Below are positions 1 to 6,449 of a stretch of DNA of 10,051 bases, in pieces (the first letter of the stretch is position 1; each line of letters opens with the position of its first letter). The DNA comes from JANMDR01 sp031376425 (GTDB taxonomy: Bacteria; Pseudomonadota; Gammaproteobacteria; Burkholderiales; Usitatibacteraceae). Below the pieces are notes generated by a model. The model was not told the origin of the DNA. It saw only the letters and a list, made by a program, of their open reading frames with translations, and searched no databases. The translations under genes and the position numbers were made by a program. The stretch spans positions 1 to 10,051 of the forward strand of contig JANMDR010000069.1 in NCBI GenBank assembly GCA_031376425.1. The letters run 5' to 3'.

Positions 1-62
1 GTATTGTTAGGTTCTTTTGACAGACGGGCACGTATTTCGGTGACGCTGTTAATTACATCCAT
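1..62 (-). CDS. Start of a minus-strand gene, possibly pantoate-beta-alanine ligase (partial)
   Basis: An ATG at 62 opens a minus-strand frame that stays open to the window edge and reads MDVINSVTEIRARLSKEPNN. The pattern (short hydrophobic strand, then a charged helix of the type 'xxxLRARL') resembles the N-terminus of PanC, which joins pantoate and beta-alanine in pantothenate synthesis. Only 20 residues are visible, and the diagnostic 'PTMGxLHxGH' motif would lie outside the window, so the name is a guess. The upstream ribosome binding site is weak. The gene follows the zinc-ribbon gene at 109-1314 on the same strand after 46 bases. That it is coding is more certain than its identity. Confidence 0.45.
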   Translation of the reverse strand, partial: MDVINSVTEIRARLSKEPNN

Positions 63-108
63 TTATTAAAAGCTCATCAGTGCTAGAGGACGCCAATTTA
101 CCACAGGT

Positions 109-1314
109 TTAGCGATGTTTACTGCCGCCAAAAACAGCGAGCAAAATAAAAAGCCCCAAAATAATTGCGCAAACGAGGAAGAATATTTTCCAAGCTGATT
201 TAGGGCTTTCGCCCACAACTTCACCGGTTTGGCCGTTAACTAAAAAGCGATAGGTTTTGCCAGAAAATAAATACGCCGATACCCAGATAGGCAGCAAAAT
301 ATGCTTAAACGTAAGATGGCTATATTGCGTATTGCTACTCATCACCCTTTGGCTATCGCCACCAATATCCTCGCAAATTAACTGTTGTACGCGCACCTCA
401 ATTTGCCGCTTGGCATCGCCAAAGCCGGTCTTCAGGCCAATTTGGTAAGCCTCAGTTTGAAAATTAGCGATGTATTCTTCCTGAAACGGAATCAACTCTT
501 TGGTATTCCAGCTATTAAAGCCACCACCAAACCGACCAACCAGCATCTGCCCTACTTTACCCGCACCGGATGCTGTTAAGGCTTTCATCGCCTCAGCAGT
601 GTCACTGGACTTGGCGGCAGTGGCGTGCGAAAACGTTTTACTCGCGGCCACCAATACATCATCATGAAAAAACTGCACCGTGCCCGAAACATTGGTCCAA
701 TCGGTGCGGGTTCGGGTGGAAGTTTCACCATCGCTATTACGATATTGCTCGGTGCGATTTACGCCGCGTTGGCCGGTGTAATAAGTGGAGGTTTGCGCAT
801 CATAAGTCCAATAAGGCACATAAACACCTTTAATACCACCATCGCTTTGAGCGTATTTTTTCAGCGCATTCGGCGCTAACCATAAGCCGCGAATCCACGA
901 TCTAAAGGCATCTTGGGCTTTTAGCTTGGTTACTTTAAAGGGTACAAGCGAGCGCGGTTTTATACGGCGCTGCGCCACACTTTTTGAAGTAAGAGGCGAA
1001 CCGCAAAACGTACACGATGTGGAATACACATTAGCGGCTAGCACTTGCTCACCATTGCAATTGGTACATTTGATTTGTTCTTGGGCGTGGACTTCGCTTT
1101 CTTTTTCTACCTGCGCCATCCAATCTTCAAGATCGAGCTCTTTCACCACTTCGGTGCTGGTTTCGATATCATTTTCAGCGCCGCAATAAGGGCATTTTTG
1201 CTTATCTGAACCTGGCGAAAACGCCATTTTTGCGCCACATGATACGCACGGAAATGACCGTACCTTAGCTGTCATAGCTTCAATTGTAGTTTGCGATGCG
1301 TTGGGATTTTCCAT
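109..1314 (-). CDS. Double zinc-ribbon, C-terminally membrane-anchored protein (YdjG-like)
   Basis: A 401-residue protein. Two CxxC/CxxC zinc ribbons lie at the N-terminus: Cys23, Cys26, Cys41, Cys44, and Cys83, Cys86, Cys101, Cys104. An acidic stretch separates them. A long central region contains a 'VPYWTYDA' segment (about 166-173). A 'LLPIWVSAYLFSGKTYRF' segment (about 340-357) follows, and a single hydrophobic helix (about 376-395) ends in a short basic tail, so the bulk is probably cytoplasmic. This layout is known from proteins often mislabelled as replication or helicase proteins, and from Bacillus YdjG, which works with the SPFH protein YdjI and PspA at the membrane. The neighbouring SPFH gene supports that comparison. 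The first ATG is used although no clear ribosome binding site precedes it; Met14 is an alternative start. No enzymatic motif is visible. Confidence 0.8.
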   Translation of the reverse strand: MENPNASQTTIEAMTAKVRSFPCVSCGAKMAFSPGSDKQKCPYCGAENDIETSTEVVKELDLEDWMAQVEKESEVHAQEQIKCTNCNGEQVLAANVYSTSCTFCGSPLTSKSVAQRRIKPRSLVPFKVTKLKAQDAFRSWIRGLWLAPNALKKYAQSDGGIKGVYVPYWTYDAQTSTYYTGQRGVNRTEQYRNSDGETSTRTRTDWTNVSGTVQFFHDDVLVAASKTFSHATAAKSSDTAEAMKALTASGAGKVGQMLVGRFGGGFNSWNTKELIPFQEEYIANFQTEAYQIGLKTGFGDAKRQIEVRVQQLICEDIGGDSQRVMSSNTQYSHLTFKHILLPIWVSAYLFSGKTYRFLVNGQTGEVVGESPKSAWKIFFLVCAIILGLFILLAVFGGSKHR

Positions 1315-1373
1315 GTGGGCAAGCGCCTATACGTGTAAAGTTGACATGAATGAATAGATAGCAAAAAGCAGAA

Positions 1374-1402
1374 GCCGCGCTCAACGTGAAGTTAAGCGCG
1401 GC
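1374..1402 (-). terminator. Hairpin between the SPFH and zinc-ribbon genes
   Basis: An 8-bp perfect stem (1374-1381 with 1395-1402, GCCGCGCT/AGCGCGGC) is extended inward, after one mismatch, by three more pairs around a five-base loop. On the minus strand it is followed by the T-rich but interrupted run TTCTGCTTTTTG. It lies just after the SPFH stop and could act as a partial terminator that lowers expression of the downstream zinc-ribbon gene. The U-tract is imperfect, so strength is uncertain. Confidence 0.55.
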
Positions 1403-1418
1403 CATCTTTCAAACTACA

Positions 1419-2549
1419 CTATCCCGGTGGCAACGGCGGTGGCACAGCGGCAAAAAAGCCCGCCACCTCAGCCACATCCCCCGCCTTCGTCCACGCGGCC
1501 ATGCCCGCTTTCCACACTAAGGTATCGCGCTTAAGTTGGCCACTGCTTACTTGCGCCTGCAAAGCACCCATTTCAAATGGGCCTGTTTGCGCCCCACCGA
1601 CTGCTACGTGATAAGCACTGGCCGCTGGTAATGGTGGGGGCATTGCGGCTGGTGCAGGGGCCGGTTGCTGTTGGTTTAAATTGCCCATCGCCGCACCCAT
1701 TTGCCCCACCATGCCGCCGCCCATGGCAAAGCCAGCACCTAAGCCCATACCGGCACCGGCAGCGCTATTAGGCGTAGTTGCAGCATCATGTATTGCACTA
1801 GCAGTTTCGTACTGCGTGTATGCCTGCAAATTGCCAATAGCGGCAATGGCACCACGCTTATCAATAGCTTTTTCTACTTCTTCCGGCAGGCCAATATCTT
1901 GCACCTGTACTTCAACCAACTCTAAACCCATCGCTTCAAAATCAGGACTAATGCGCTCGCGCAGCATATTGCCCATCACTGTGACTTTGGCTTCTAAATC
2001 AATGATTGGCAGGCCAAGCTCAGGCATAACTTCTTTAATGCGCAAGCCAATTTTGCCGCGTAAATTTTCAGAAATTTGCTCAACCGTAAAACGACCTTCG
2101 GTGCCCGAAATATCCTTAATGAAAATACCGGGGTCTTTAATACGGATGCCGTAAATACCAAACGCTGTTGCTCGCACAATGCCAAACTCAGGATCGCGCA
2201 TAGTCGCAGGGCCTGGGGTGCCCCACTTTAAATCGGTAAATTTACGGGTAGAAATAAAATAAACTTCCGCCTTAAACGGGGATTCAAAGCCGTATTTCCA
2301 GCCTTTTAAGGTAGTTAAAATTGGGATGTTTTGCGTCGTCAGGGTATACATGCCGGGCTTGAAAATATCGGCCACGGTACCTTCGTTAATAAACACCGCC
2401 ATCTGACCTTCGCGCACGGTAAGCTTGGCACCGTACTTAATTTCGTTGTTCATCCGCTCGAAGCGGTAAACAAGGGTATTGTTCGAGTCGTCTAGCCACT
2501 CGATAATATCAATGAGTTCGCCGGTAAGTTTCTTCCAAAGATCAACCAT
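1419..2549 (-). CDS. SPFH-domain protein with C-terminal GYF_2-like domain (YdjI-like)
   Basis: A 376-residue protein. An SPFH-type region spans roughly residues 24-232, with 'VREGQMAVFINEG' near residue 45 and 'ERISPDFEAMGLELVEVQVQ' near 198-217. A Gly/Met/Ala-rich low-complexity linker runs from about 262 to 300. A GYF_2-like domain covers about 313-363 ('GPFEMGALQAQVSSGQL', 'TLVWKAGMAAWTKA'). Proline motifs PPPLP (304-308) and PPPLPPG (370-376, the extreme C-terminus) bracket that domain. The family is often called 'virion core protein-like' and includes YdjI, a membrane-stress scaffold that helps place PspA. The frame is open up to 2651, but I place the start at 2549 because AGGAG lies eight bases upstream there and the protein matches the family from MVDLWKK. 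It is probably co-transcribed with the zinc-ribbon gene. Confidence 0.85.
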   Translation of the reverse strand: MVDLWKKLTGELIDIIEWLDDSNNTLVYRFERMNNEIKYGAKLTVREGQMAVFINEGTVADIFKPGMYTLTTQNIPILTTLKGWKYGFESPFKAEVYFISTRKFTDLKWGTPGPATMRDPEFGIVRATAFGIYGIRIKDPGIFIKDISGTEGRFTVEQISENLRGKIGLRIKEVMPELGLPIIDLEAKVTVMGNMLRERISPDFEAMGLELVEVQVQDIGLPEEVEKAIDKRGAIAAIGNLQAYTQYETASAIHDAATTPNSAAGAGMGLGAGFAMGGGMVGQMGAAMGNLNQQQPAPAPAAMPPPLPAASAYHVAVGGAQTGPFEMGALQAQVSSGQLKRDTLVWKAGMAAWTKAGDVAEVAGFFAAVPPPLPPG

Positions 2550-2557
2550 CTGGGTGT

Positions 2558-2562
2558 CTCCT
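2558..2562 (-). promoter_or_regulatory. Ribosome binding site that sets the SPFH start
   Basis: AGGAG on the minus strand, eight bases before the ATG at 2549. It argues for the shorter 376-residue product over an extension upstream to 2651, which would almost abut the divergent MOSC gene and add 34 residues that do not resemble the family. Confidence 0.75.
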
Positions 2563-2652
2563 GTAAAATTATAGGTTACGAAGAATTGCAACAACATAAA
2601 CGCATAAGACCGCAATAAGTTACCACGAAAATGACCTTGGAGTAATAACACG

Positions 2653-3480
2653 ATGACTGCACCAACATCACAAGCCGAAGTAAGCCAACTTTGGATTTAT
2701 CCCGTCAAAGGCCTTTGCGGCATTGCGCTCAAAACTGGTCGCACCACCAGTCGCGGGTTGATGCATGACCGGCGCTTCATGGTAGTGGATTCCGCAGGAG
2801 TTTTCATCACCCAGCGCGAGTACCCCATCATGGCAACCATATGGACTGAAATCATCGGCGACGAGCTAGAATTAAGCCACGCTGACCACGACCCGGTCAT
2901 GGTACCACTCGTACCTGCACCTAGGCCAACAATGCCAGTGCAAGTGTGGTCTAGCACCGTGCCAGCGCAAACCGTAAGTGCCGAAGCCGACGCATGGCTG
3001 AGCGCGCTTATCGGCGTACCGGTATCACTCGTGTACATGCCCGATTCAAGTCAGCGGCTATGCAGTGATAAATTTGCAAAAAACGGCGAAATTGTCAGCT
3101 TTGCCGACGGCTATCCGGTGCTTATCACGCTAGAAGAATCGCTGGCCGAACTAAACGCCCGTATCAAGGCTCGCGACCCAAAACACCATCCGCTCCCCAT
3201 GAACCGCTTTCGCGGCAACATCGTACTTAAAGGCCTACCTGCATGGAGCGAAGATAACTTTACCAATCTGCAATTAGGCCACGCAAAATTTAGCGCCGTA
3301 AAACCCTGCAGCCGCTGCCAAGTCACCACCACCGACCAAGCCACCGGCATCGTCGAAGGTCCAGAACCCTTGCTCACCTTATCCAGCTATAGACAAACTG
3401 AGATCGGCATTATTTTTGGGATGAATTTGGTGGTGGTGGAGAATGGTGTGATTGCTTGTGGGGATAAATTAATTGTTTAG
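2653..3480 (+). CDS. MOSC-domain protein, YcbX-like without the ferredoxin domain
   Basis: A 275-residue protein. The N-terminal beta-barrel shows the family signature 'YPVKG' at 16-20, 'GLMHDRRFMVVD' at 35-46 and 'FITQREYP' at 51-58. The C-terminal MOSC part has 'MNRFRGNIVL' at 183-192 and the conserved cysteine region 'KPCSRC' at 217-222, with Cys219 and Cys222. MOSC proteins are thought to handle sulfur or molybdenum cofactor as part of reductases acting on N-hydroxylated compounds. E. coli YcbX carries an extra C-terminal 2Fe-2S ferredoxin domain; this protein stops before it, so any electron donor would be separate. The ATG follows GGAG by ten bases. It is transcribed divergently from the SPFH gene across 103 bases, and its promoter may overlap the SPFH 5' end. 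Confidence 0.9.
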   Translation: MTAPTSQAEVSQLWIYPVKGLCGIALKTGRTTSRGLMHDRRFMVVDSAGVFITQREYPIMATIWTEIIGDELELSHADHDPVMVPLVPAPRPTMPVQVWSSTVPAQTVSAEADAWLSALIGVPVSLVYMPDSSQRLCSDKFAKNGEIVSFADGYPVLITLEESLAELNARIKARDPKHHPLPMNRFRGNIVLKGLPAWSEDNFTNLQLGHAKFSAVKPCSRCQVTTTDQATGIVEGPEPLLTLSSYRQTEIGIIFGMNLVVVENGVIACGDKLIV

Positions 3481-3506
3481 AGATCGCCGGAAACTTTTGT
3501 AGGCTC

Positions 3507-3531
3507 TAGGACTGTGGCAAAGTAGGACTGT
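3507..3531. repeat. Short direct repeat after the MOSC gene
   Basis: TAGGACTGT occurs at 3507-3515 and again at 3523-3531, seven bases apart. It lies in the 161-base strip between the convergent MOSC and SLOG genes. No function is evident. Confidence 0.5.
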
Positions 3532-3545
3532 AGTTAGCAAATACA

Positions 3546-3600
3546 TCAGCGAGGCGTCAATTCCACCACTCGGCGCAATTGGCGCTTCGCTGATTGCGCC
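3546..3600 (-). repeat. REP-like palindromic element at the convergent junction
   Basis: GGCGCAAT at 3572-3579 pairs perfectly with ATTGCGCC at 3593-3600. A second, overlapping inverted pair (TCAGCGAGGCG at 3546-3556 with CGCTTCGCTGA at 3583-3593, one mismatch) gives an alternative fold. On the minus strand it reads GTAGGGCGCAATCAGCGAAG..., a shape I associate with extragenic REP-like repeats in many proteobacteria. Sitting between two convergent stops, it could also serve as a bidirectional terminator. Whether it recurs in the genome cannot be seen here. Confidence 0.55.
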
Positions 3601-3608
3601 CTACCAAA

Positions 3609-3636
3609 CCTCGCAGCGCCCTCGCAGCGCCCTCGC
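3609..3636. repeat. 11-bp tandem repeat, 2.5 copies
   Basis: CCTCGCAGCGC is present at 3609-3619 and 3620-3630, followed by a partial third copy CCTCGC. It lies just beyond the stop of the SLOG gene and next to the palindromic element. Such a repeat can vary in copy number by slippage, but it does not overlap a reading frame. Confidence 0.6.
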
Positions 3637-3641
3637 CCCCC

Positions 3642-5453
3642 CTACCCCGGCAACGCCAACGGTCTTGCCTGATATGTCGTGCGCCAGTTCGATACATCAG
3701 TGAGCATAATATCGGCTAAATTGCGCAGTCTGGCGGACAAGCGCGCGTAGTCTAGTTTGTCATCGTTCATCGCACGCTGTAGGCGCTCAAGGCGGGTCAC
3801 TGTTACTTGCGAGCGGAACGCCACACCGGCAAAATCACCTTGCATACGAATACCGTAAATAGATGCGCCCAACGCGGGTAACACTGCTGTTAGAAACGTG
3901 ACAAGCTCCGTCATCCCCACCCCAGCAAGCAAGCCCATGGGCAAGCCAGCAAGCTTAAAAATGAGCCACACCACACATGCCACGATGGTGCCACCAAACA
4001 AAAATTCGCCCGCGTGATGCAAGCGATGTTCTAGCTTGTGCATCCGTGCGGCGTTAGTATTTTGATACGCAATCTGATCACTAATTAAGTGCAGCGCCAT
4101 TTGGCGCACTTGTGTCAAATATTTCGCATCCACACGCTGATTAGGCAAGCCCGCCTCACGCGCCGTTGCACGGGCAAGCCAGCCTACCCAGCCGGGAATG
4201 GCCGCTGCATCGCGGCCAATATGGGTGGTATGGCTGCGCAGCCCCAAATCGCCAAGCACGCTGGTAAGCGCTAACGCCCGTAACTGCTCTGCCAGATGGC
4301 GATTATCCATCCAGCGTTCGTGCCAGCCAAAGCGTTTGCCAGCGTGGGTGTTGAGCAATATCAAAATCACGCACACTAATTCGCCCACGATAATCGGCAA
4401 CTTCAATGCCGGTGCCAATAAGCCCGATAACGCTAATATCACCGCAATGGCTGCAAGAGTAAAATTACCCACAAAGCCTGACCGAAAAATTTGCGCAAAG
4501 TATGACGCCGCCGTGTCCGCTAAGCCATAGCGGGACGTTACATGCGCCGCAAAATCAGCATTGACGCCGCTACGCGTTAGCAACGCACGCAAATCATCAC
4601 TACTTGCTTCCGCCTGCATCGGCTTCAAATCGCGCCGCGAGATTGCTCGCACACCCGTGGCCGCCAGCAGCAGCGGGTACGCCAATGCCGGTGTGCTAGT
4701 GGCAGCACGTTCCCGGTAAAACTGATTCAGCATGCGCGTATCCACTTTGTGTTCAGGTGGTACGGTAAGTGCTGCCATCACCTGCGCCATGGCTTTATCA
4801 GCGGGCGCGCGTGGTACGGTTTCCACGATGGGTTGTTCGATCTCAGCGTCACTTAAACCTGACCACAGCAGTTGCGGGCTACCACCACCGTGCGTATGAA
4901 TATGAATCACCGGTATATGCCGCGCCACGGCGTCCGATACCACGCGCGACGTACCGCCACGGCCGCGATAAGGGTCGCCGTCCCACAACGCCAGCAACAC
5001 ATCGCACTGTTCTAGCACCAAATGCCCCACCGCTTCATAAGCAGCAATGGCCTCGCTATGATCCCCCGGCAGCTCAAATGTGGACGTTACCTTGGCCAGC
5101 AAGGCAATAAAATCATCGTGATGCGCTGCAACCGAAAAATCACTGGCGTATTCGTCGCGCGGAAACGGCAAGCACGCATCCACCCGCCAACCCACTGCCA
5201 GCGCGGCTTTTGCCACTATGGTATCAGCACCATCAGCCAAGGCCGACACCATGCGTAACTGTGGTGGCTCGTTTGCAAAAGCGAGATGATGATGCGTGCC
5301 CACGACCTGCAAGGCCTGCTGCAATTGCGCCAAGGTACGCGCTACCGTGGCTGTTACGGCGGCAATATCCGCGCCCTCAAGCTTATGTTCGCGATGGCCG
5401 GTAACACCGATGGAAAGGCATAAGCGTGGTTTCATGGCTTTGGGTGTTGTCAT
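3642..5453 (-). CDS. SLOG-like N-terminus fused to SLATT-like membrane segments; candidate nucleotide-signal effector
   Basis: A 603-residue protein. Residues 1-215 look like a Rossmann-type SLOG/LOG domain: 'IGVTGHRE' at 15-22, 'SALADGADTIVAKAAL' at 70-85 and 'LWDGDPYRGRGGTSRVV' at 156-172, a Gly-rich phosphate-type loop. Two hydrophobic pairs follow, about 329-347 with 353-370 and 482-500 with 507-533. After each pair is a charged helical stretch ('DNRHLAEQLRAL' at 383-394; 'TRLERLQRAM' at 553-562), as in two-helix SLATT effector domains; the layout suggests two SLATT-like units. Comparative work on nucleotide-centred conflict systems (SLOG, SLATT, TIR) predicts that SLOG binds a nucleotide signal and the membrane part forms a pore or damages the membrane. 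Here the gene ends the TIR/cyclase run, which fits. The first ATG is used, with a weak GGGAA-type ribosome binding site. Domain names are by pattern only. Confidence 0.65.
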   Translation of the reverse strand: MTTPKAMKPRLCLSIGVTGHREHKLEGADIAAVTATVARTLAQLQQALQVVGTHHHLAFANEPPQLRMVSALADGADTIVAKAALAVGWRVDACLPFPRDEYASDFSVAAHHDDFIALLAKVTSTFELPGDHSEAIAAYEAVGHLVLEQCDVLLALWDGDPYRGRGGTSRVVSDAVARHIPVIHIHTHGGGSPQLLWSGLSDAEIEQPIVETVPRAPADKAMAQVMAALTVPPEHKVDTRMLNQFYRERAATSTPALAYPLLLAATGVRAISRRDLKPMQAEASSDDLRALLTRSGVNADFAAHVTSRYGLADTAASYFAQIFRSGFVGNFTLAAIAVILALSGLLAPALKLPIIVGELVCVILILLNTHAGKRFGWHERWMDNRHLAEQLRALALTSVLGDLGLRSHTTHIGRDAAAIPGWVGWLARATAREAGLPNQRVDAKYLTQVRQMALHLISDQIAYQNTNAARMHKLEHRLHHAGEFLFGGTIVACVVWLIFKLAGLPMGLLAGVGMTELVTFLTAVLPALGASIYGIRMQGDFAGVAFRSQVTVTRLERLQRAMNDDKLDYARLSARLRNLADIMLTDVSNWRTTYQARPLALPG

Positions 5454-5456
5454 TTT

Positions 5457-5552
5457 TTAAGTTCCCAACCGTTTGAGTAAATTGGCGGCATTTGCAGAGC
5501 GCGTAGCGCCAAAAAAGAAAATAGCTTTCTCAGCGCATGGCGTGCTATCCAT
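5457..5552 (-). CDS. Possible 31-residue small protein or gene tail upstream of the SLOG gene
   Basis: A minus-strand frame from ATG 5552 to TAA 5457 ends with GATRSANAANLLKRLGT, a plausible coding-like composition. Its stop lies three bases before the ATG of the SLOG gene, and the likely ribosome binding site of that gene is inside it, so translation could be coupled. No ribosome binding site precedes its own ATG, and it starts where the TIR-A remnant dies out. It may instead be the surviving 3' tail of an older gene. I recognise no family. Confidence 0.25.
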   Translation of the reverse strand: MDSTPCAEKAIFFFGATRSANAANLLKRLGT

Positions 5553-5587
5553 CAATCGCCGAGCCCCATTTTTTTAAAAAAGCTGGA

Positions 5588-5757
5588 TAACGCGCATTCT
5601 TTAATTTGCTTACGAATCGACGCATCCCACGCGTCACCGCCACGGAGTTCCGACTGATCAAACTATACCTCCAGCCCGCCACACGCAGGGCATCACAAAT
5701 ACGCCGTGCGGCACCAGCATCTTGCAAGGCGTAGGAGAGGAAGATGGCTTGGGTCAT
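5588..5757 (-). pseudogene. TIR-domain gene remnant (TIR-A), frameshifted and with a nonsense codon
   Basis: The ATG at 5757 begins MTQAIFLSYALQDAGAARR, closely matching the start of TIR-B at 7162. Against TIR-B, one base is missing just after the codons for Ala-Gly near residue 29. If the frame is restored, the next residues read GLEV-stop-FDQSELRGGDAWDASIRKQIKEC, so the Trp codon of TIR-B (TGG) has become TAG. Similarity stops after the 'KEC' region, about one third of the way through a TIR domain. As it stands the frame yields a 70-residue product ending at 5545 that lacks the catalytic Glu region. It starts nine bases after the RHH antitoxin stop. Confidence 0.8.
5604..5632. repeat. Exact 29-bp repeat, copy 1 (inside TIR-A)
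   Basis: These 29 bases are identical to 7005-7033 inside TIR-B, in direct orientation and about 1.4 kb apart. They encode the conserved 'AWDASIRKQI' segment of the TIR domain. Together with the rest of the TIR 5' similarity they flank the PIN/antitoxin pair and the start of TIR-B, so recombination between them could delete or duplicate that segment. Confidence 0.85.
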
Positions 5758-5766
5758 GGCGAGCCG

Positions 5767-6012
5767 CTAGATGCTGTCGTTCTCCTTCGGCTTTAGATTA
5801 GGCGCTTGGCGCAGAAATTTCATTAAATCTGCGGGCTTGGCTTTTGCCGCACGCAGTCGCAAAAATTCATCGGCGGTCTCAATCGCGCCTACTTTTTGGG
5901 CAACCGCAACGGCGATGAATTGATTGAGTGAGACGCCATCGGCTTTCGCAAGCCGCGTTGCGGCCGCTTTAACCGAAATCGGCATCTTCAATGGGTAGGA
6001 AGCTTTATTCAT
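5767..6012 (-). CDS. RHH antitoxin (HicB/CopG-like) paired with the PIN toxin
   Basis: An 81-residue protein. The first 45 residues fit a ribbon-helix-helix fold: a beta strand 'YPLKMPISV' (6-14), helix 'KAAATRLAKADG' (15-26), the turn 'VSLNQFIAVAVAQKV' (27-41). A basic C-terminal tail follows and probably wraps the toxin. It overlaps the PIN gene by four bases (ATGA), with AGGAG eight bases upstream inside the PIN gene, so translation is coupled. The order is toxin first, antitoxin second, the reverse of classic vapBC. RHH antitoxins normally bind an operator to repress their own operon. The protein is intact and of normal length for such antitoxins. Confidence 0.8.
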   Translation of the reverse strand: MNKASYPLKMPISVKAAATRLAKADGVSLNQFIAVAVAQKVGAIETADEFLRLRAAKAKPADLMKFLRQAPNLKPKENDSI

Positions 6013-6449
6013 TTAGACATCTCCTTCAGACATTGTTGCGGGGTGACTACGTTTAATTTGAATCGTTGCGCAGCGACCATAAAATCGCGAATATTGTGTG
6101 TGACCAGCGCATCTGCTCGATCATTTACTGCTGCCTCCAGTACGAACTCGTCCGCCGGATCGCTCAATTGGGGGCGCCAGCGGAAGTGCACATCCACAGG
6201 ATCAGAGGCGCTGGCCAATGCTGCCAGTGCGCCCGCAACATCAGCTTCGCTCATGCCAGTCACAATACGCTGCTCTGCGCGTAGCAATACAGCCTCGTAT
6301 TCGAAAAAAAGCGCGGTGCTCACAAGCGGCCGGAACGCTCCCGAAGCGACCAGTTGCAAGAGCTTATTGCTCTCACCCGCGCGGCTTCGAAACGCGGCAA
6401 TAATTACCGACGTATCAAGCACAATTCGACTTAGCTGTATTTTAGCCAT
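6009..6449 (-). CDS. PIN-domain toxin ribonuclease
   Basis: A 146-residue protein of the 'PIN family toxin component' type. Residues matching the metal-binding acidic set are Asp12 in 'VLDTSVIIAAF', Glu50 in 'ALFFEYE', Asp100 in 'DPADEFVLEAA', and the 'ALVTHNIRDF' segment at 114-123, where Asn119 and Asp122 stand where classical VapC has its last acid. PIN toxins cleave RNA, usually tRNA or rRNA, when the antitoxin is lost. It is coupled to the downstream RHH antitoxin by a 4-base overlap. Its first 19 bases overlap the end of the TIR-B frame. The ribosome binding site is weak. Confidence 0.85.
   Translation of the reverse strand: MAKIQLSRIVLDTSVIIAAFRSRAGESNKLLQLVASGAFRPLVSTALFFEYEAVLLRAEQRIVTGMSEADVAGALAALASASDPVDVHFRWRPQLSDPADEFVLEAAVNDRADALVTHNIRDFMVAAQRFKLNVVTPQQCLKEMSK

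Noticed and set aside
1681..2154. Plus-strand frame of 157 codons opposite the SPFH gene
   Set aside because: It is the complement of a well-supported gene, with low-complexity Pro/Ala composition from the Gly/Met-rich linker.
2568..2573. Perfect TATAAT on the minus strand before the SPFH gene
   Set aside because: A start point seven bases downstream would fall inside the ribosome binding site, and no -35 box lies at 16-18 bases. Probably chance.
2550..2651. N-terminal extension of the SPFH protein to 2651
   Set aside because: The extra 34 residues do not look like the family, and a strong ribosome binding site precedes the internal ATG at 2549.
3605..3640. CRISPR-like array from the repeated CCTCGCAGCGC units
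   Set aside because: Units are only 11 bases, directly adjacent without spacers, and number 2.5.
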